NCBI GenBank assembly: GCA_036346275.1
Contig: CM070722.1
Location: forward strand, 29,098,859-29,162,858
Length of the DNA stretch: 64,000 nucleotides
Source of the DNA: Otatea glauca
Taxonomy: Eukaryota; Streptophyta; Magnoliopsida; Poales; Poaceae
Reading direction: 5' to 3'
A program made the translations under genes and the position numbers. The notes under the pieces were generated by a model that saw only the letters and a program-made list of their open reading frames with translations, had not been told where the DNA came from and did no database searches. This document shows positions 44,516-56,609 of this stretch, piece by piece. How positions within the stretch are numbered: position 1 is the stretch's first letter; each line of letters opens with the position of its first letter.

Positions 44516-47500
44516 TGTAACATCCTGAAATTTGCTTTAATATTATTTTATTGGTTATTTGTGCATTTTATGATTTTCTGGAATTTATTGGATTTTTTGG
44601 ATTTATTTGAATTAATTTTAAATTAAGTATATTGGTCTTTTTGTGAAAACTAATTATAATTATGAAAAGTTAAAATAAAGTTTTGCCAGGAATATTTTAT
44701 TTAAGTCTAAAATGTCTTAAAGTATTTTTGAGATTTTTCTGTGATTTTTCCTGATAATTTATTTGCCTAAAACTAATTAAATTAATTTCTGTAATTATTT
44801 TAATAGGTAAAACCTGTGAAATTCGAGTAAACAGTATTGGGCTTGGCCGTATATTGTGCGCGGGAGCGGCGCAATCACCCCGTGCCGTTGGCCCATTAAA
44901 CCGAAGAGTTTCTGACCGTTGGATTGAGATCGTGCGGTGGAGATCAAGGCGTATCGCTCCAAGACTCTAGCAAATCTCGGCCGTTAAAAGGACGAGTGTT
45001 CTGCTAGGATTTTGCCGCGCCGCTGTCAATTTGGTCCGCTCATCGTGACACGTGGATGGCATCCAGTCATCATCTTCGTGTGTCCGAGCCGGACTCTGCT
45101 CCGTGTTCGCCGTAGACATCGCGAAGGAATCGGGGAAAGCGTGGACTCCGCGGCCAATAAAAGGTGCACACCGGGAGCGCCTCAAGGTCTCAAAGCAAAA
45201 CCTTAAGCTATCTAGTCGAGAAGCACCTTCGTTTCGCTGTAATCGAAGGTTTCCCGATAAGCACCGCTGCAGAGAAGAATAGCCGATTCGTTGCTGTCTA
45301 TGGGAGTTCGATCCTATAACCGGTGCCAATTGCTTCGCCTTGGCAAGTAGCATCCCGTGCGCGCGCTTTTCTCTTCGGAAGACCGTCGGAGCAATGTCAC
45401 CGAGGAAGCCCTATCCATCGCCGTGTTTGAATCGGCACCATCACAGCTCCAGTGAGCTAGGTGAGCGCTGAGCCTGTAATCATGTGCGCGACGTTGAGAC
45501 CTGTCCAGTGGTGCCCGTCGTTCTCGTCGCCGGCGACCCTTGGGCCGCGCGCGCCGCCGGGTAGCGTGGCATGATGGTTCGTCGACGCGTGGAAGCCACG
45601 TGTGCAGCGTGGTGGGTGTGGCGCTTGCATGGCGTGTTGCGTAGACATCGCTGTGGCACCAAGTCAGCAAGCGCGGGACCCGCCAGTCAGAGAGACGTGG
45701 TCGCTTGGACCGGGTTCACCGTGGACCGATGAAGCTCATGGGCGTAGTCCATGGACCGAGGGACACGTGTCGCATCTTGGTAGGCTTGGGTCAGGGCTGA
45801 CGTCAGCATGACGCAGTAATGCGGTTTTTCGGAATAAAAACAATTCAGTTAATTCTGATTTACTATTTTCTGTATTTATTCAATCTTTTAAAGGCTATAA
45901 CTTTTGCAATTTAACTCGTATTTGAGTGATTCAAATTTCTAAAAATTTGTAAAATTGAGATCTATTTAATGCTTAATTTTATTTGATTTTTGGAGTTAAT
46001 TTGCTATCTGTTTTGTATTTATTTGCTTTTCTTCTTTAGTACGCGTAGACGTTGAATTGTGCGACGCTTCGGAGGAAGATCCGTCAACTCAAGATCAAGT
46101 TCCAGAACAAGACCAGAACCTATTCCAAGGCAAGTTGTGCTTTGATCATGTCGAACCCATGTTTATACAAACGCTATATTGTTTTACTTTATTGCAGAGT
46201 ATTTTAAGTATACAATTGTTTCAATTTAAATTGGGATCTATTTAATCTACCCGTTAGATCTATATACCCTACCTTGTCATTTGAATGCCATGATCTAATT
46301 GTCACCCTAGGATGGTTAACTAATAGTTGGTTAATACTGATAATCAACATGGGCTGGTTAGACCGTTGTAGTTTGCTTAGCTGTGCCACGTCATCATATG
46401 TACATGAATTATCAATTATTAATATTGACTAATGGAATATGGAACAATAATGAGAACTTGTGTGTCATGTGAGGTAACACAATAAGATTGAGTTGTAGTG
46501 GCGAGTCATGTCACGCAATGATATTCATTTGTTGATGGCACGTGGTGATTGGTAATCAACTTGGGTGATAATCACTTAGATTGGGGCAAGTGGCAAGGGG
46601 TGAAAATGACAAGGTGGGCCCGATGGGCAGAGGGTATGTGGATGTCTTACCCAGATCACTCTAAGGACTTAACCTTACAAGCCTTTGACCAGAGTCAGTC
46701 ATGCAACCACATGTCTGGAATGGGACAGCCTAACCGACTAATTTGTAAAGTCTAGATTTCGGTACTGTCATGGTGATTAGTGAGTTCCCAGATTTGGGGT
46801 AGACTCACATGGCGCAAGAGGGGGGCCCTGGATGTGGTAACCAGTCCCACCAGTGTTGAAACCTTAGCGAGCAGTGCTGGGTCTAGATGGAGCATTGTAA
46901 AGGCTTTGTTATAACCACTCGCCTTTGTGGTGTATGGTTGTATCGTGTGGGTAAAGTGCATAACCTCGGTAGAGTGTAAAACTGTTCAAATAGCCGTGCT
47001 CGCGGAATTGAGCAATGCTCGGGAATTACAGTTAAGGGTTAGTTTAATTAAATGAAAAACTTGGTTGGGATGGCAGGATACCATATGAAAGGTTGAAACT
47101 TGACTTAGGATTGGAAACTTGGTTTACTTGAGAAATACTGAATCTATTTATTACTGTTATTTGTTTTACAGTCTTTATAATCTATTTATTGTATTTGTTT
47201 GGAAATGCTGCTTATTGTAAAATAGCCACAAAAGCCTTTTCCTTTGGAATAAGGCCTGCATATAGTTACATAGAATTGCATTCTGTGCGTAACTTGTTGA
47301 GTGCTTTATGTACTCACCCCACAACAACAATAATCAACAGTTGAAGAGTCTACACCTTTGTTGGAGGAGTTCCAGGCGGACACGAGTCATTAGGGTCCAA
47401 GCCTTGTTAGTTGCCTGTGGTGAACTGATGAGCTATCTACGTCTTCTACTTTTCGCTGCTTATTTCTTAGTTTATATTTCAAGTCTTGCCCTGCGTTGCT

Positions 47501-47679
47501 TAATAATGTAAGTTGATCATAAGATCATACACTTAGCTATATTAATAAATGGAGTATTATTTTATTATTGTTGAGTATGATGTGATATGTACCAATGTTG
47601 AGCTGTGTGCACTAGCGTTGATCCTGGGACTAGTGCGGCAAACACAGTGGGTTCGAATCAGTGGATTCGGGTCCTTACA
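44516..47679 (+). repeat. G2 5' LTR
   Basis: 3164 bp. GC-rich promoter-like part from about 44820 to 45800, then AT-rich. Collinear with 53450-56604. Overlapping frames in the GC-rich part recur in both LTRs and are not genes. Confidence 0.93.
45154..45163 (+). promoter_or_regulatory. Altered TATA box in G2 5' LTR
   Basis: CCAATAAAAG here versus CCTATAAAAG at 54089-54098 in the 3' LTR, in otherwise matching context (CTCCGCGGCC...GGTGCACACC). One T-to-A change removes the TATA core from the 5' promoter. Confidence 0.7.
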
Positions 47680-47683
47680 GAGG

Positions 47684-47696
47684 TGGTATCAGAGCA
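47684..47696 (+). promoter_or_regulatory. G2 primer-binding site
   Basis: TGGTATCAGAGCA starts 4 bp after the LTR. It is as in G1 with the last base changed (C to A). Confidence 0.92.
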
Positions 47697-47883
47697 TACT
47701 GACTGTAGGTCTTGGCCCTAAGATAGCATGGTGGTGTCCAAAACTATTTTCTAAAGAGAAATCTAAATTTGACTAATAAGACACTCTTGACTCTCCTTAT
47801 TCTCTACTTCTCGCCTTTACTGAATTTACCGTTTTCATTGCTGTTTCAGAGGGAGGACTTATTCCAAGTTCTTTGTGGAGCAG

Positions 47884-48639
47884 ATGCAGATCATTCTGAC
47901 TTTTGAGGAGTCAGCGGGTGGCTATGTTGTGGAGCTGTGGAGAGTTCTTTAGACACTTGGAGGGTTCTATCGTCCGCTTTACCGAGGAGGCAGCTGGTCC
48001 GTTAATGGTGTGCACCGAGGATTTATTTGCAAGTTGATTATCTACGCCCGGGAGAACGAGGAAGCTAGCAGGCCGATCAACATTTCTGCGAGTAGGTTCT
48101 CGTACGAGGTTGCGATTCAGGAGGTTGCTCGACTTTCTCTTCGCCACATCTACCGCGATTATGCCGATGAGCTTCGCGACTCAGTGTTTCGACTTCACCT
48201 TGATGTGCAAGCGTGCCGATGCCGACGGATCGTGGAGGATGAGTGTGCTACTGCAGTACACCTTGCTGAGTTCACTATCGCCCAGGAGGAGCGTATGAGG
48301 GAGACTACGCAGGAGCTGGAGACGGTGTACGAGGCACTTAGAGTGACAGAGCAGGAGCTTGAGGAGACCCGTGCCGCAGCTATCAGAGTGATCACTGAGC
48401 TAGGGGAGCCCCTAGATGAGGTTGAGGACCAATTAGAGCGTGTGACCTAGGGAGCTCAAGAGCCAGCCGAGGAGTCTGAGGAGGATCCAGAGGAGCGAGA
48501 GTGGGAGCCAGAGGAGAGTGAAGTTCCCGTTGTTGCGAAGGAGCCAGCAGTAGGTCACCAGGATAGGTTTGCTCCCATGCTAGCCCACCCACCAGTGTAT
48601 GCGCCGGGTCAGTCTCAACCAGGGTGGCTGGATGAGTGA
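47884..48639 (+). pseudogene. G2 extra ORF between PBS and gag (ORF0), two stops
   Basis: Reading from the ATG at 47884 to TGA at 48637 gives about 250 codons with in-frame TAGs near 47950 (after ELWRVL) and 48448. N-terminal half: FEESAGGYVVELWRVL, FYRPLYRGGSWSVNGVHRGF, then YARENEEASRPINIS and IQEVARLSLRHIYRDYADEL. The C-terminal half is a heptad-like acidic coiled coil (ERMRETTQELETVYEALRV, about residues 135-185) and ends in a Glu/Pro-rich tail. The same ORF is in G1 (3820-4530). No known domain recognised. Its position and conservation across subfamilies suggest an element protein rather than chance. Confidence 0.68.
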
Positions 48640-48918
48640 GAGTCAGTCTTAGAGTTGTGTTGCGACTCGAGTGTTGTTGCATCTTTAAGTTAGTCTTTAC
48701 CTTTTTAGTAGACGTTAAGGTTTCATGTTTAGTTTGCTTTTTTGTATTGTTGAGTGTGCAGTATGTGTTGCAAAGCTTGTAGGCTTTTGTAAGCAACCAT
48801 ACCAAGAATAAATAAAGAATTATTTTAGCTTGGATTTAACCTATTTTCCCCGCCTTAGAGATTCTTACATCTTATCTATGCTACATCTACCTTTCCTAAC
48901 CCAAGGGGCAATTAGCAA

Positions 48919-50090
48919 ATGGTAAATACTCGTGGAAACAACGGTGCTTCAGGAAGTGCACTGCGCCAAAACGACAACCCCAATGATGGAGGCCATCCTC
49001 AACCACCACCGTCAGTTGACATGCAGAATCTGGGAGCGTTTCCCACCGCACAAACTCAACTGATGCAAACCATGATGCAACAGATGCAACAAATGACTAA
49101 TGTGGCTGCAACTAGCAACAATCATGTAAACCAGAACAACAATTGTGGATCGCGGTCTTATTCCAAGCTGCCAGATTTTATGAAGACTCGGCTGCCAACC
49201 TTTTCAGGAAATGTTAATCCCTTGAAAGCTGATGACTGGCTTAGGATCATTGAGAAGAAGCTGCATATCACTCAATGTGAGGGCAATGAGAAGGTACTCT
49301 ACGCTTCTCATCAATTGGAAGGAACTGCCGCAGAATGGTGGGAGAATTATTGTGCCGCACATGAAACCCCGCAGGAGATCACATGGGATGAGTTTACTGC
49401 TGCTTTTCGTTAGTACCATGTCCCTTAAGGCATGATGGACCTCTAGAAGGAGGAATTTAGGGCTCTAAAGCAAGGAGGCCAGCCCATGGCTGATTACCTA
49501 AACAAGTTTACGCAGCTAGCTCGCTATGCCCCTGAAGATGTAGCGGCAGATAAAGCTAGGCAATCCCGCTTCATGAAGAGACTAAATTCAGGACTGCAAG
49601 TGGGGATGATCACCCACAATTTTCCGGACTTTCAAGAGTTGGTTAATAAGGCATTGATTCTGGAGGACAAGCGTAGAGAGCTGGGTGAAAACCGTAAGCG
49701 CTAGATGTCCAATCAGGGTGGACGTCCCAACCACCTATGTTTGAGAATGTCGCCACAACAGTTTGCTAGATTCCAACCGTTAGTTGTGAGCAAGGCATCA
49801 ACCCCTGCACCTCGACCTGCTAATCAGAATTTTCAGACGCTAGCATAGGGCAGTAATGCACCAGGAGGGAGTCAGCAGTCTGCAGTCAGGAGATGCTATA
49901 CATGCAACGAGCCAGGGCACTTCTCTAATAGGTGTCCACAGAAGGGAGGCATCACGCTAGTTCATTTTAACTTGGGATCAACACTTGTCAAGGCACCGGC
50001 ATCAGGAGGAAATCGTGCGCCAGGTCAAGCTGGAGTAGCCCCTCAATCAACAACGCGTGGTAGGATCAACCACATCACCGCAGATGGAGC
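48919..50090 (+). pseudogene. G2 gag, with several stops
   Basis: Starts MVNTRGNNG at 48919. A Gln-rich N-terminus (QTQLMQTMMQQMQQ) is followed by a capsid-like section (LPTFSGNVNP, DDWLRIIEKKL, EWWENYC, ADYLNKFTQLARYAPE) and the CCHC knuckle CYTCNEPGHFSNRC encoded at 49894-49935. In-frame stops at 49411, 49426, 49444, 49702 and near 49846. Several sit where G1 or the family has Gln, consistent with C-to-T change. The nucleocapsid-protease linker contains the NHITADGAQEA motif shared with G1. Confidence 0.9.
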
Positions 50091-53000
50091 TCAAGAGGCT
50101 ACGAATGTCGTCTCGGGTAAGTTTACGTTAACTCAATACTGCCACTGATTTTATTTGATTCTGGAGCTTCGCATTCGTTCGTTTCTCAAAGTTTTGCAAC
50201 CAAGAATGGTTTTAATGTTATAAATCTTAAGTGTGTACTATTAGTCCAAGCCCCAGGATCTGAACTTAGATCTAGCCTTGGGTGCATGGGAGTTAAGTTG
50301 CTTATGGATGGGATAGAATTTCTAGCAAATCTTATCTTCTTAGATACGCAATCCCTAGATGTTATCCTTGCAATGGATTGGTTGTTAAAACATAAAGCTG
50401 TTTTGGATTGTGGCCGAAGGGTCGTATCATTGGAGAGCCCTAATGGCAAGAAGGTAGAATTCCAAGCGACCGCAGTTCGTGATGGACAGTTAGTGGTCAA
50501 CAGTGTGCAAGCCATCAGCATAGAAGGTGTGCCAGTGGTCAGAAAATACCCGGATGTGTTTCCAGAAGATTTACTAGGGATGCCGCCAGACCGCGATATA
50601 GAGTTTGTTATTGAGTTAGCACCGGGGACAGCATCGATATCAAAGAGACCTTATCGGATGCCTACCGATGAGTTTTTAGAAATGAAAACGCAGATTGAGA
50701 AACTGTTAGAGAAAGGTTTTATCAGACCAAGTTCATCACCATGCGGAGCGCCGGTTTTGTTTGTCCGTAGGAAAGACGGAAGTTTTAGAATGTGTATTGA
50801 TTATCGAGCACTTAATGAAGTAACGATCAAGAATAAGTATCCATTGCCCAGGATCGACGATTTATTTGATCAGTTAAGGGGAGCTGGATTTTTCTCCAAA
50901 ATAGATCTTCGTTCAGGATACCATCAGTTGAAGATCCGAGCTGAAGATGTTCCTAAGACTGCATTTTCTACGCGATATGGACACTATGAGTTTACAGTCA
51001 TGTCATTTGGATTGACTAATGCCCCTGCATATTTCATGAATATGATGAATAAGGTTTTCATGAAGTATTTGGATAAGTTCATTGTTGTCTTTATAGACGA
51101 TATCCTGGTTTACTCGAAGACAAAGGAAGAGCATGCTGGACATTTGAGGTTGGTTTTAGAAAGGTTGCGAGAACAACAGTTGTACGCTAAGTTCAGCAAA
51201 TGTGATTTTTGGAAGGAAAAGGTTGAATTTCTTGGTCATGTAATGACTACTAAAGGAGTAGCAGTTGACCCAAGCAAAGTAAGTGCAGTGTTGCATTGGG
51301 AGCAACAGAAGTCTGTTACTCAGATTCGTAGTTTTTGGGGAATGGCGGGATATTACCGTCGGTTCATAAAAGGATTCTCAACAATTGCTAAACCCTTACA
51401 CAGTTGTTGAAGAAAGAAAATAAGTTTGCATGGACGCCAGAGTGCGAAAAGAGTTTTATGGAACTGAAGAAGTGTCTAACGACAGCCCCTATGTTAGTAT
51501 TGCCGGATGTGCAGAATAGCTTCGATATTTATTGCAATGCTTCAAAACAAGGTCTTGGGTGCGTGTTGATGCAAAATGGCAAGGCCGTTGCTTATGCGTC
51601 AAGGCAGTTGAGGACGCATGAGGAGAATTATCCGACGCATGATTTGGAGTTAGCTGTCGTAGTGCATGCCTTGAAAATATAGCGTCATTATCTCATAGGG
51701 AACAGATGTGAGATATATACAGACCATAAGAGCCTGAAGTACATATTCACTCAAGCAGACCTTAATATGAGGCAACGAAGGAGGTTAGAGCTAATTAAGG
51801 ATTATAATGTGGGAATTCATTATCATCCTGGAAAAGCTAATATGGTAGCTGATGCTCTGAGTCGAAAGAGCCATAGTGCAAATACGCTAGCAACGGATGA
51901 TCAACCAGAGCTATGTAAAGAATTTCGAAAGTTAAAGATGGAAGTCGTCCCACAAGGAGTTGTAGTTGCTCTGGAAGTAAAGCCAACTCTTGACGATCAG
52001 ATCAGAGAAGGCCAGAAAGATGATGAGAAATCACTAAGATCAAGTCCAAGAAGGATGAAGGCTTAGCCTTGGATTTCACTTTGGATGAGCAAGGTACCAT
52101 GTTCTTCAACGGCCGAATTTGTGTACCGAATAAAAAGGAGCTGAAGCAATTGATTCTTGAGGAAGCTCACGATTCGAAGTACTCGATTCATCCAGGAAGT
52201 GCTAAAATGTATCAAGACTTGAGGGAGAGATTTTGGTGGCCTAACATGAAGAGAGAAGTGGCTGAGCACGTTGCGTTATGTGATGTATGACAGAGAGTTA
52301 AGGCAATGCACCAAAGGCCAGTGGGTTTGCTGCAGCCGCTAAAGGTTCCTGAATGAAAATGGGAAGAAATCGGTATGGATTTTATAACCGGTTTACCTAA
52401 AACTCAGAGTGGGTATGACTCTATATGGGTCATTGTTGATCGATTAGCTCACTTTTTACCAGTTGAGACAACTTACTCGGGAGAACGTTTGGCAGAGCTG
52501 TACATGGCTAGGATTGTGTGTTTGCATGGTGTTCCAAAGAACATAGTCTCGGATAGAGGTACTCAATTCACCTCGAGATTTTGGGATAAGCTGCATGAAG
52601 CCATGGGGACTCAGTTGAACTTTAGTACAACGTATCATCCGCAGACAGATGGGCGGACTGAAAGGGTTAATCAGATCCTAGAAGATATGCTAAGAGCCTG
52701 TGCATTGGTTTATGCTACGTCATGGGATAAGTGTTTACCATATGCAGAATTCAGTTATAACAACAGTTATCAGGCTAGTTTGCGTATGTCGCCATTTGAG
52801 GTTTTATATGGTCATGCTTGTCGTACTCCGCTGAATTGGAATGAGACAGGAGATCGTATGGTATTTGGACCCGATATTCTCAAGGAAGCCGAAGAGCGAG
52901 TTGCTATAATTAGAGAGAGGTTGAAAGTAGCACAATCAAGGCAAAAGAGGTACGCTGATAACCGTCGTCGAGATTTGAGTTTCGAGCCAGATGATTTCGT

Positions 53001-53410
53001 GTATCTCAGAGTTACCCCTCTCAAAGGTGTTAAGAGGTTTCATGGGAAAGGAAAACTTGCCCTAGATATGTTGGTCTATTTAAGATTTTGAGCCGTCGTG
53101 GGGAAGTCGCCTATCAGTTGGAATTGCCACAGTCGTTGTCAGGTGTGCATGATGTGTTTCATGTGTCACAACTTAAGAAATGTCTTAGGGTGCCAACAGA
53201 GCAGACCCCGTTGGACGCAATAGAGCTGCAGGAAGATTTGACTTATAAGGAGCAGGCAGTCAAAATTTTGGATGTTGTGGAATGCAGGACCAGGAGCAAG
53301 TCTATTCGCTTTTGCAGAGTTCAGTGGAGCAATCATTCCAAAAGTGAAGCAACTTGGGAGCGTGAAGAGGATTTGAAGTCAGAATTCCCAAACCTATTAT
53401 TTAGTTAGCC
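50090..53410 (+). pseudogene. G2 pol (PR-RT-RNase H-IN-chromodomain), degraded
   Basis: Protease LFDSGASHSFVS (Asp-Ser-Gly at 50157-50165) follows a frameshift near 50130. An open frame 50286-51410 covers the rest of protease and RT (YRMPTDEF, CIDYRALN, FIDD with Asp codons 51096-51101). A one-base deletion near 51393 shifts to RNase H (51404-51682), where the first catalytic motif reads YCNAS instead of Y.DAS. Stops at 51680 and 52288 (a zinc-finger Cys) and 52354 (Trp), and a frameshift near 52030, precede a 238-codon integrase frame (52375-53091; GMDFI, SDRGT, GRTERVNQ). Three codons (TKV in G1) are missing in VDRLAHF. 53088-53408 encodes GVHDVFHVSQLKK and a chromodomain (KILDVVE, VQWSNHSKSEATWEREEDL). 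Confidence 0.93.
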
Positions 53411-53436
53411 CTGAATCTCGGGGTTGAGATTCTGTT

Positions 53437-53449
53437 AAGGGGGAAGGTT
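53437..53449 (+). promoter_or_regulatory. G2 polypurine tract
   Basis: AAGGGGGAAGGTT just before the TGTAAC start of the 3' LTR. Confidence 0.9.
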
Positions 53450-56400
53450 TGTAACATCTCAAAATTTGCTTTAATATTATTTTATTGGTTATTTGTGCAT
53501 TTTATGATTTTCTAGAATTTATTGGATTTTTCTGGATTTATTTGAATTCATTTTAAATTAAGTATATTGGTCTTTTTGTGAAAACTAATTATAATTATGT
53601 AAAGTTAAAATAAAGTTTTGCCAAGAATATTTTATTTAAGTCTAAAATGTCTCAAAGTATTTTTGAGATTTTTTTGGGATTTTTCCTGATAATTTATTTG
53701 CCTAAAACTAATCAAATGAATTTCTATAATTATTTTAATTGGTAAATCATGTGAAATTCGAGTAAACAGTATTGGGCTTGGCCGTATACTGTGCGCGGGC
53801 GCGGCGCAATCACCCCGTGCCGTCGGCCCATTAAACCAAAGAGTTTCTGACCGTTGGATTGAGATCGTGTGGTGGAGATCAAGGCGTATCGCTCAAGGAC
53901 TCTAGCGAATCTCGGCCGTTGGAACGACGCGTGTTCTGCTAGGATTTTGCCGCACCGCTGTCAATTTGGTCCGCTCATCGTGACGCGTGGACGGCATCCA
54001 GTCATCGTCTTCACGTGATCGAGCCAGACTCTGCTCCGTGTTCGCCGTGGACATCACGAAGGAATCGAGGAAAGCGTGGACTCCGCGGCCTATAAAAGGT
54101 GCACACCGGGAGCGCCTCAAGGTCTCAAAGCAAAACCATAAGGTAGCTAGTCGAGAAGAGCCATCGTTTCGCCATAATTGAAGGTTTCCCGATCAGTGCC
54201 GCTGCAGAGATGAATCACCGATTCATCATCGTCTGTGGGAGTTCGATCCTATAACCGGTGCCAATTGATTTGCCTTGGTGAGTAGCATCCTGTGCGTGCG
54301 CTTTTCTCTTTGGAAGACCGTCGGAGCAACGTCACCGAGGAAGTCCTATCCACTGTCGTGTTTCAATCGTCACCGTCGCTGCTCTAGTGAGCTAGGTGAG
54401 CGCTGAGCCCTGTCATCATGTGCGCGACGTTGAGACCTGTCCAGTGGTGCCTGTCGTTCTCATCGCCGGTGACCCTTGGGCCGCGTGCGCCGCCGGGTGG
54501 CATGGCATGATGGTTCGCCGACGCGTGGTAGCCACGTGTGCAGTGTGGTGGGCGTGGTGCTTGCGTTGTGTGTTGCGTAGACATCGCCGTGGCACCAAGT
54601 TAGCAAGCGCGGGACCCGCCTGTTAGAGAGACGTGGCCGCTTGGACCGGGTTCACCGTGGACCGATGAAGCTCATGGACTCAATCCATGGACCGAGGGAC
54701 ATGTGTCACATCTTGGTTGGCTCGGGTCAGGGCTGACGTCAGCATGGCGCAATAATGCGGTTTTTCGGAATAAAAACTATTCAGTTAATTCTGATTTCCT
54801 ATTTTCTGTATTTATTCAATCTTTGAAAGGCTATAACTTTTGCAATTTAACTCGGATTTGAGTGATTCAAATTTCTAAAATTTATAAAATTGAGATCTAT
54901 GTAATGGTTAATTTTATTTGATTTTTGGAGTTCATTTGCTATCTGTTTTGTATTTATTTGCTTTTCTTCTTCGGTACGCGTAGACGTTGAATTGTGTGAC
55001 GCTTCGGAGGAAGATCCGTCAACTCAAGATCAAGTTCCAGAACAAGACCAGAACCTATTCCAAGGCAAGTTGTGCTTTGATCATGTTGAACCCATGTTTA
55101 TACAAACGCTATATTGTTTTACTTTATTGCATAGTATTTTAAGTATACAATTGTTTCAATTTAAATTGGGATCTAGTTAATCTACTCGTTAGATCTATAT
55201 ACCCTACCTTGTCATTTGTATGCCATGATCTAATTGTCACCCTAGGATGGTTAACTAATAGTTGGTTAATACAGATAATCAACATGGGCTGGTTAGACCG
55301 TTGTAGTTTGCTTAGCCGTGCCACGTCATCATATGTACATGAATTATCAATGATTAATATTGACTAATGGAATATGGAACAATAATGAGAACTTGTGTGT
55401 CATGTGAGGTCACACAATGAGATTGAGTTGTAGTGGCGAGTCATGTCACGCAACGATATTCATTTGTTGATGGCACATGGTGCTTGGTAATCAACTTGGG
55501 TGATAATCACTTAGCTTGGGGCAAGTGGCAAGGAGTGAGAATGACAAGGTGGGCCCGATGGGCAGAGGGTATGTGGATGTCTTGCCCTGATCACTCTAAG
55601 GACTTAACCTTACAAGCCTTTGACCAGAGTCAATCATGCAACCACATGTCTGGAATGGGACAGCCTAGCCGACTAATTTGTAAAGTCTAGATTTCGGTAC
55701 TATCGTGGTGATTAGTGAGTTCCCAGATTTGGGGTAGACTCACATGGCGCAAGAGGGGGGCCCTGGATGTGGTAACCAGTCCCACCAGTGTTGAAATCTT
55801 AGCGACCAGTGCTGGGTCTAGAAGGGGCATTGTAAAGGCTTTGTTATAATCACTCGCCTTTGTGGTGTATGGTTGTATCGTGTGGGTAAAGTGCATAACC
55901 TCGGCAGAGTGTAAAACTGTTCGAATAGCCGTGCTCGCAGAATTGAGCAATGCTCGGGAATTACAGTTAAGGGTTAGTTTAATTAAATGAAAAACTTGGT
56001 TGGGATGGCAGGATGCCATATGAAAGGTTGAAACTTGACTTAGGATTGGAAACTTGGTTTACTTGAGAAATACTAAATTTATTTATTAATGTTATTTGTT
56101 TTATAGTCTTTATAATCTATTTATTGTATTTGTTTGTAAATGCTGCTTATTGCAAAATAGCCATAATAGCCTTTTCCTTTGCAATTAGCCTTGCATATAG
56201 TTACATAGAATTGCATTCTGTGCGCAACTTGTTGAGTGCGCGATGTACTCACCCCATAATAACAATAATCAACAGTTGAAGAATCTACACCTTTGTTGGA
56301 GGAGGAGTTCTAGGAGAATACGAGTCATTATGGTCCGAGCCTTGTTAGTTGCCTGTGGTGAACTGATGAGCTATCTACATCTTCTACTTTCCGCTGCTTA

Positions 56401-56604
56401 TTTCTTAGTTTATATTTTCAAGTCTTGCCCTGCGTGGCTTAATAATGTAAGTTGGTCATAAGATCATACACTTAGCTATATCAATAAATGGAGTATTATT
56501 TTATTATCGTTGAGTATGATGTGATATGTACAAATGTTGAGCTGTGTGCACTAGCGTTGATCCTGGGACTAGTGCGGCAAACACAGTGGATTCGGGTCCT
56601 TACA
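53450..56604 (+). repeat. G2 3' LTR
   Basis: 3155 bp, TGTAAC...TTACA. Near its 3' end it lacks 14 bp present in the 5' LTR (47651-47666 region) between two CAGTGG words, a deletion between short direct repeats. Confidence 0.93.
54089..54098 (+). promoter_or_regulatory. Intact TATA box in G2 3' LTR
   Basis: CCTATAAAAG upstream of GTGCACACCGGGAG. It is a complete consensus, unlike the 5' LTR copy. Confidence 0.7.
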
Positions 56605-56609
56605 CCCAC
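56605..56609. repeat. Target-site duplication of G2, right copy
   Basis: CCCAC, followed by continuation of the copia LTR. Confidence 0.92.

Larger units (their letters stand above)
44516..56604 (+). mobile_element. G2: complete Tekay/Del-type Ty3/gypsy chromovirus, nested in copia LTR
   Basis: A 12.09-kb element with LTRs of 3164 and 3155 bp (TGTAAC...TTACA), PBS, extra ORF, gag, pol with a recognisable chromodomain, PPT and a perfect 5-bp TSD. It is related to G1 across all coding parts but its LTR starts differ after the first 15 bp (ATCCTGAAATTTGC versus ATCCCAAAATTTGG), so the two are separate subfamilies. Coding regions have at least a dozen stops or frameshifts, so it is presumably non-autonomous. 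Confidence 0.95.

Noticed and set aside
44967..45811. Similar overlapping frames in the G2 LTRs (also 53902-54626)
   Set aside because: Same argument: paired in both LTRs, Arg/Thr/His-rich composition in every frame, no motif.
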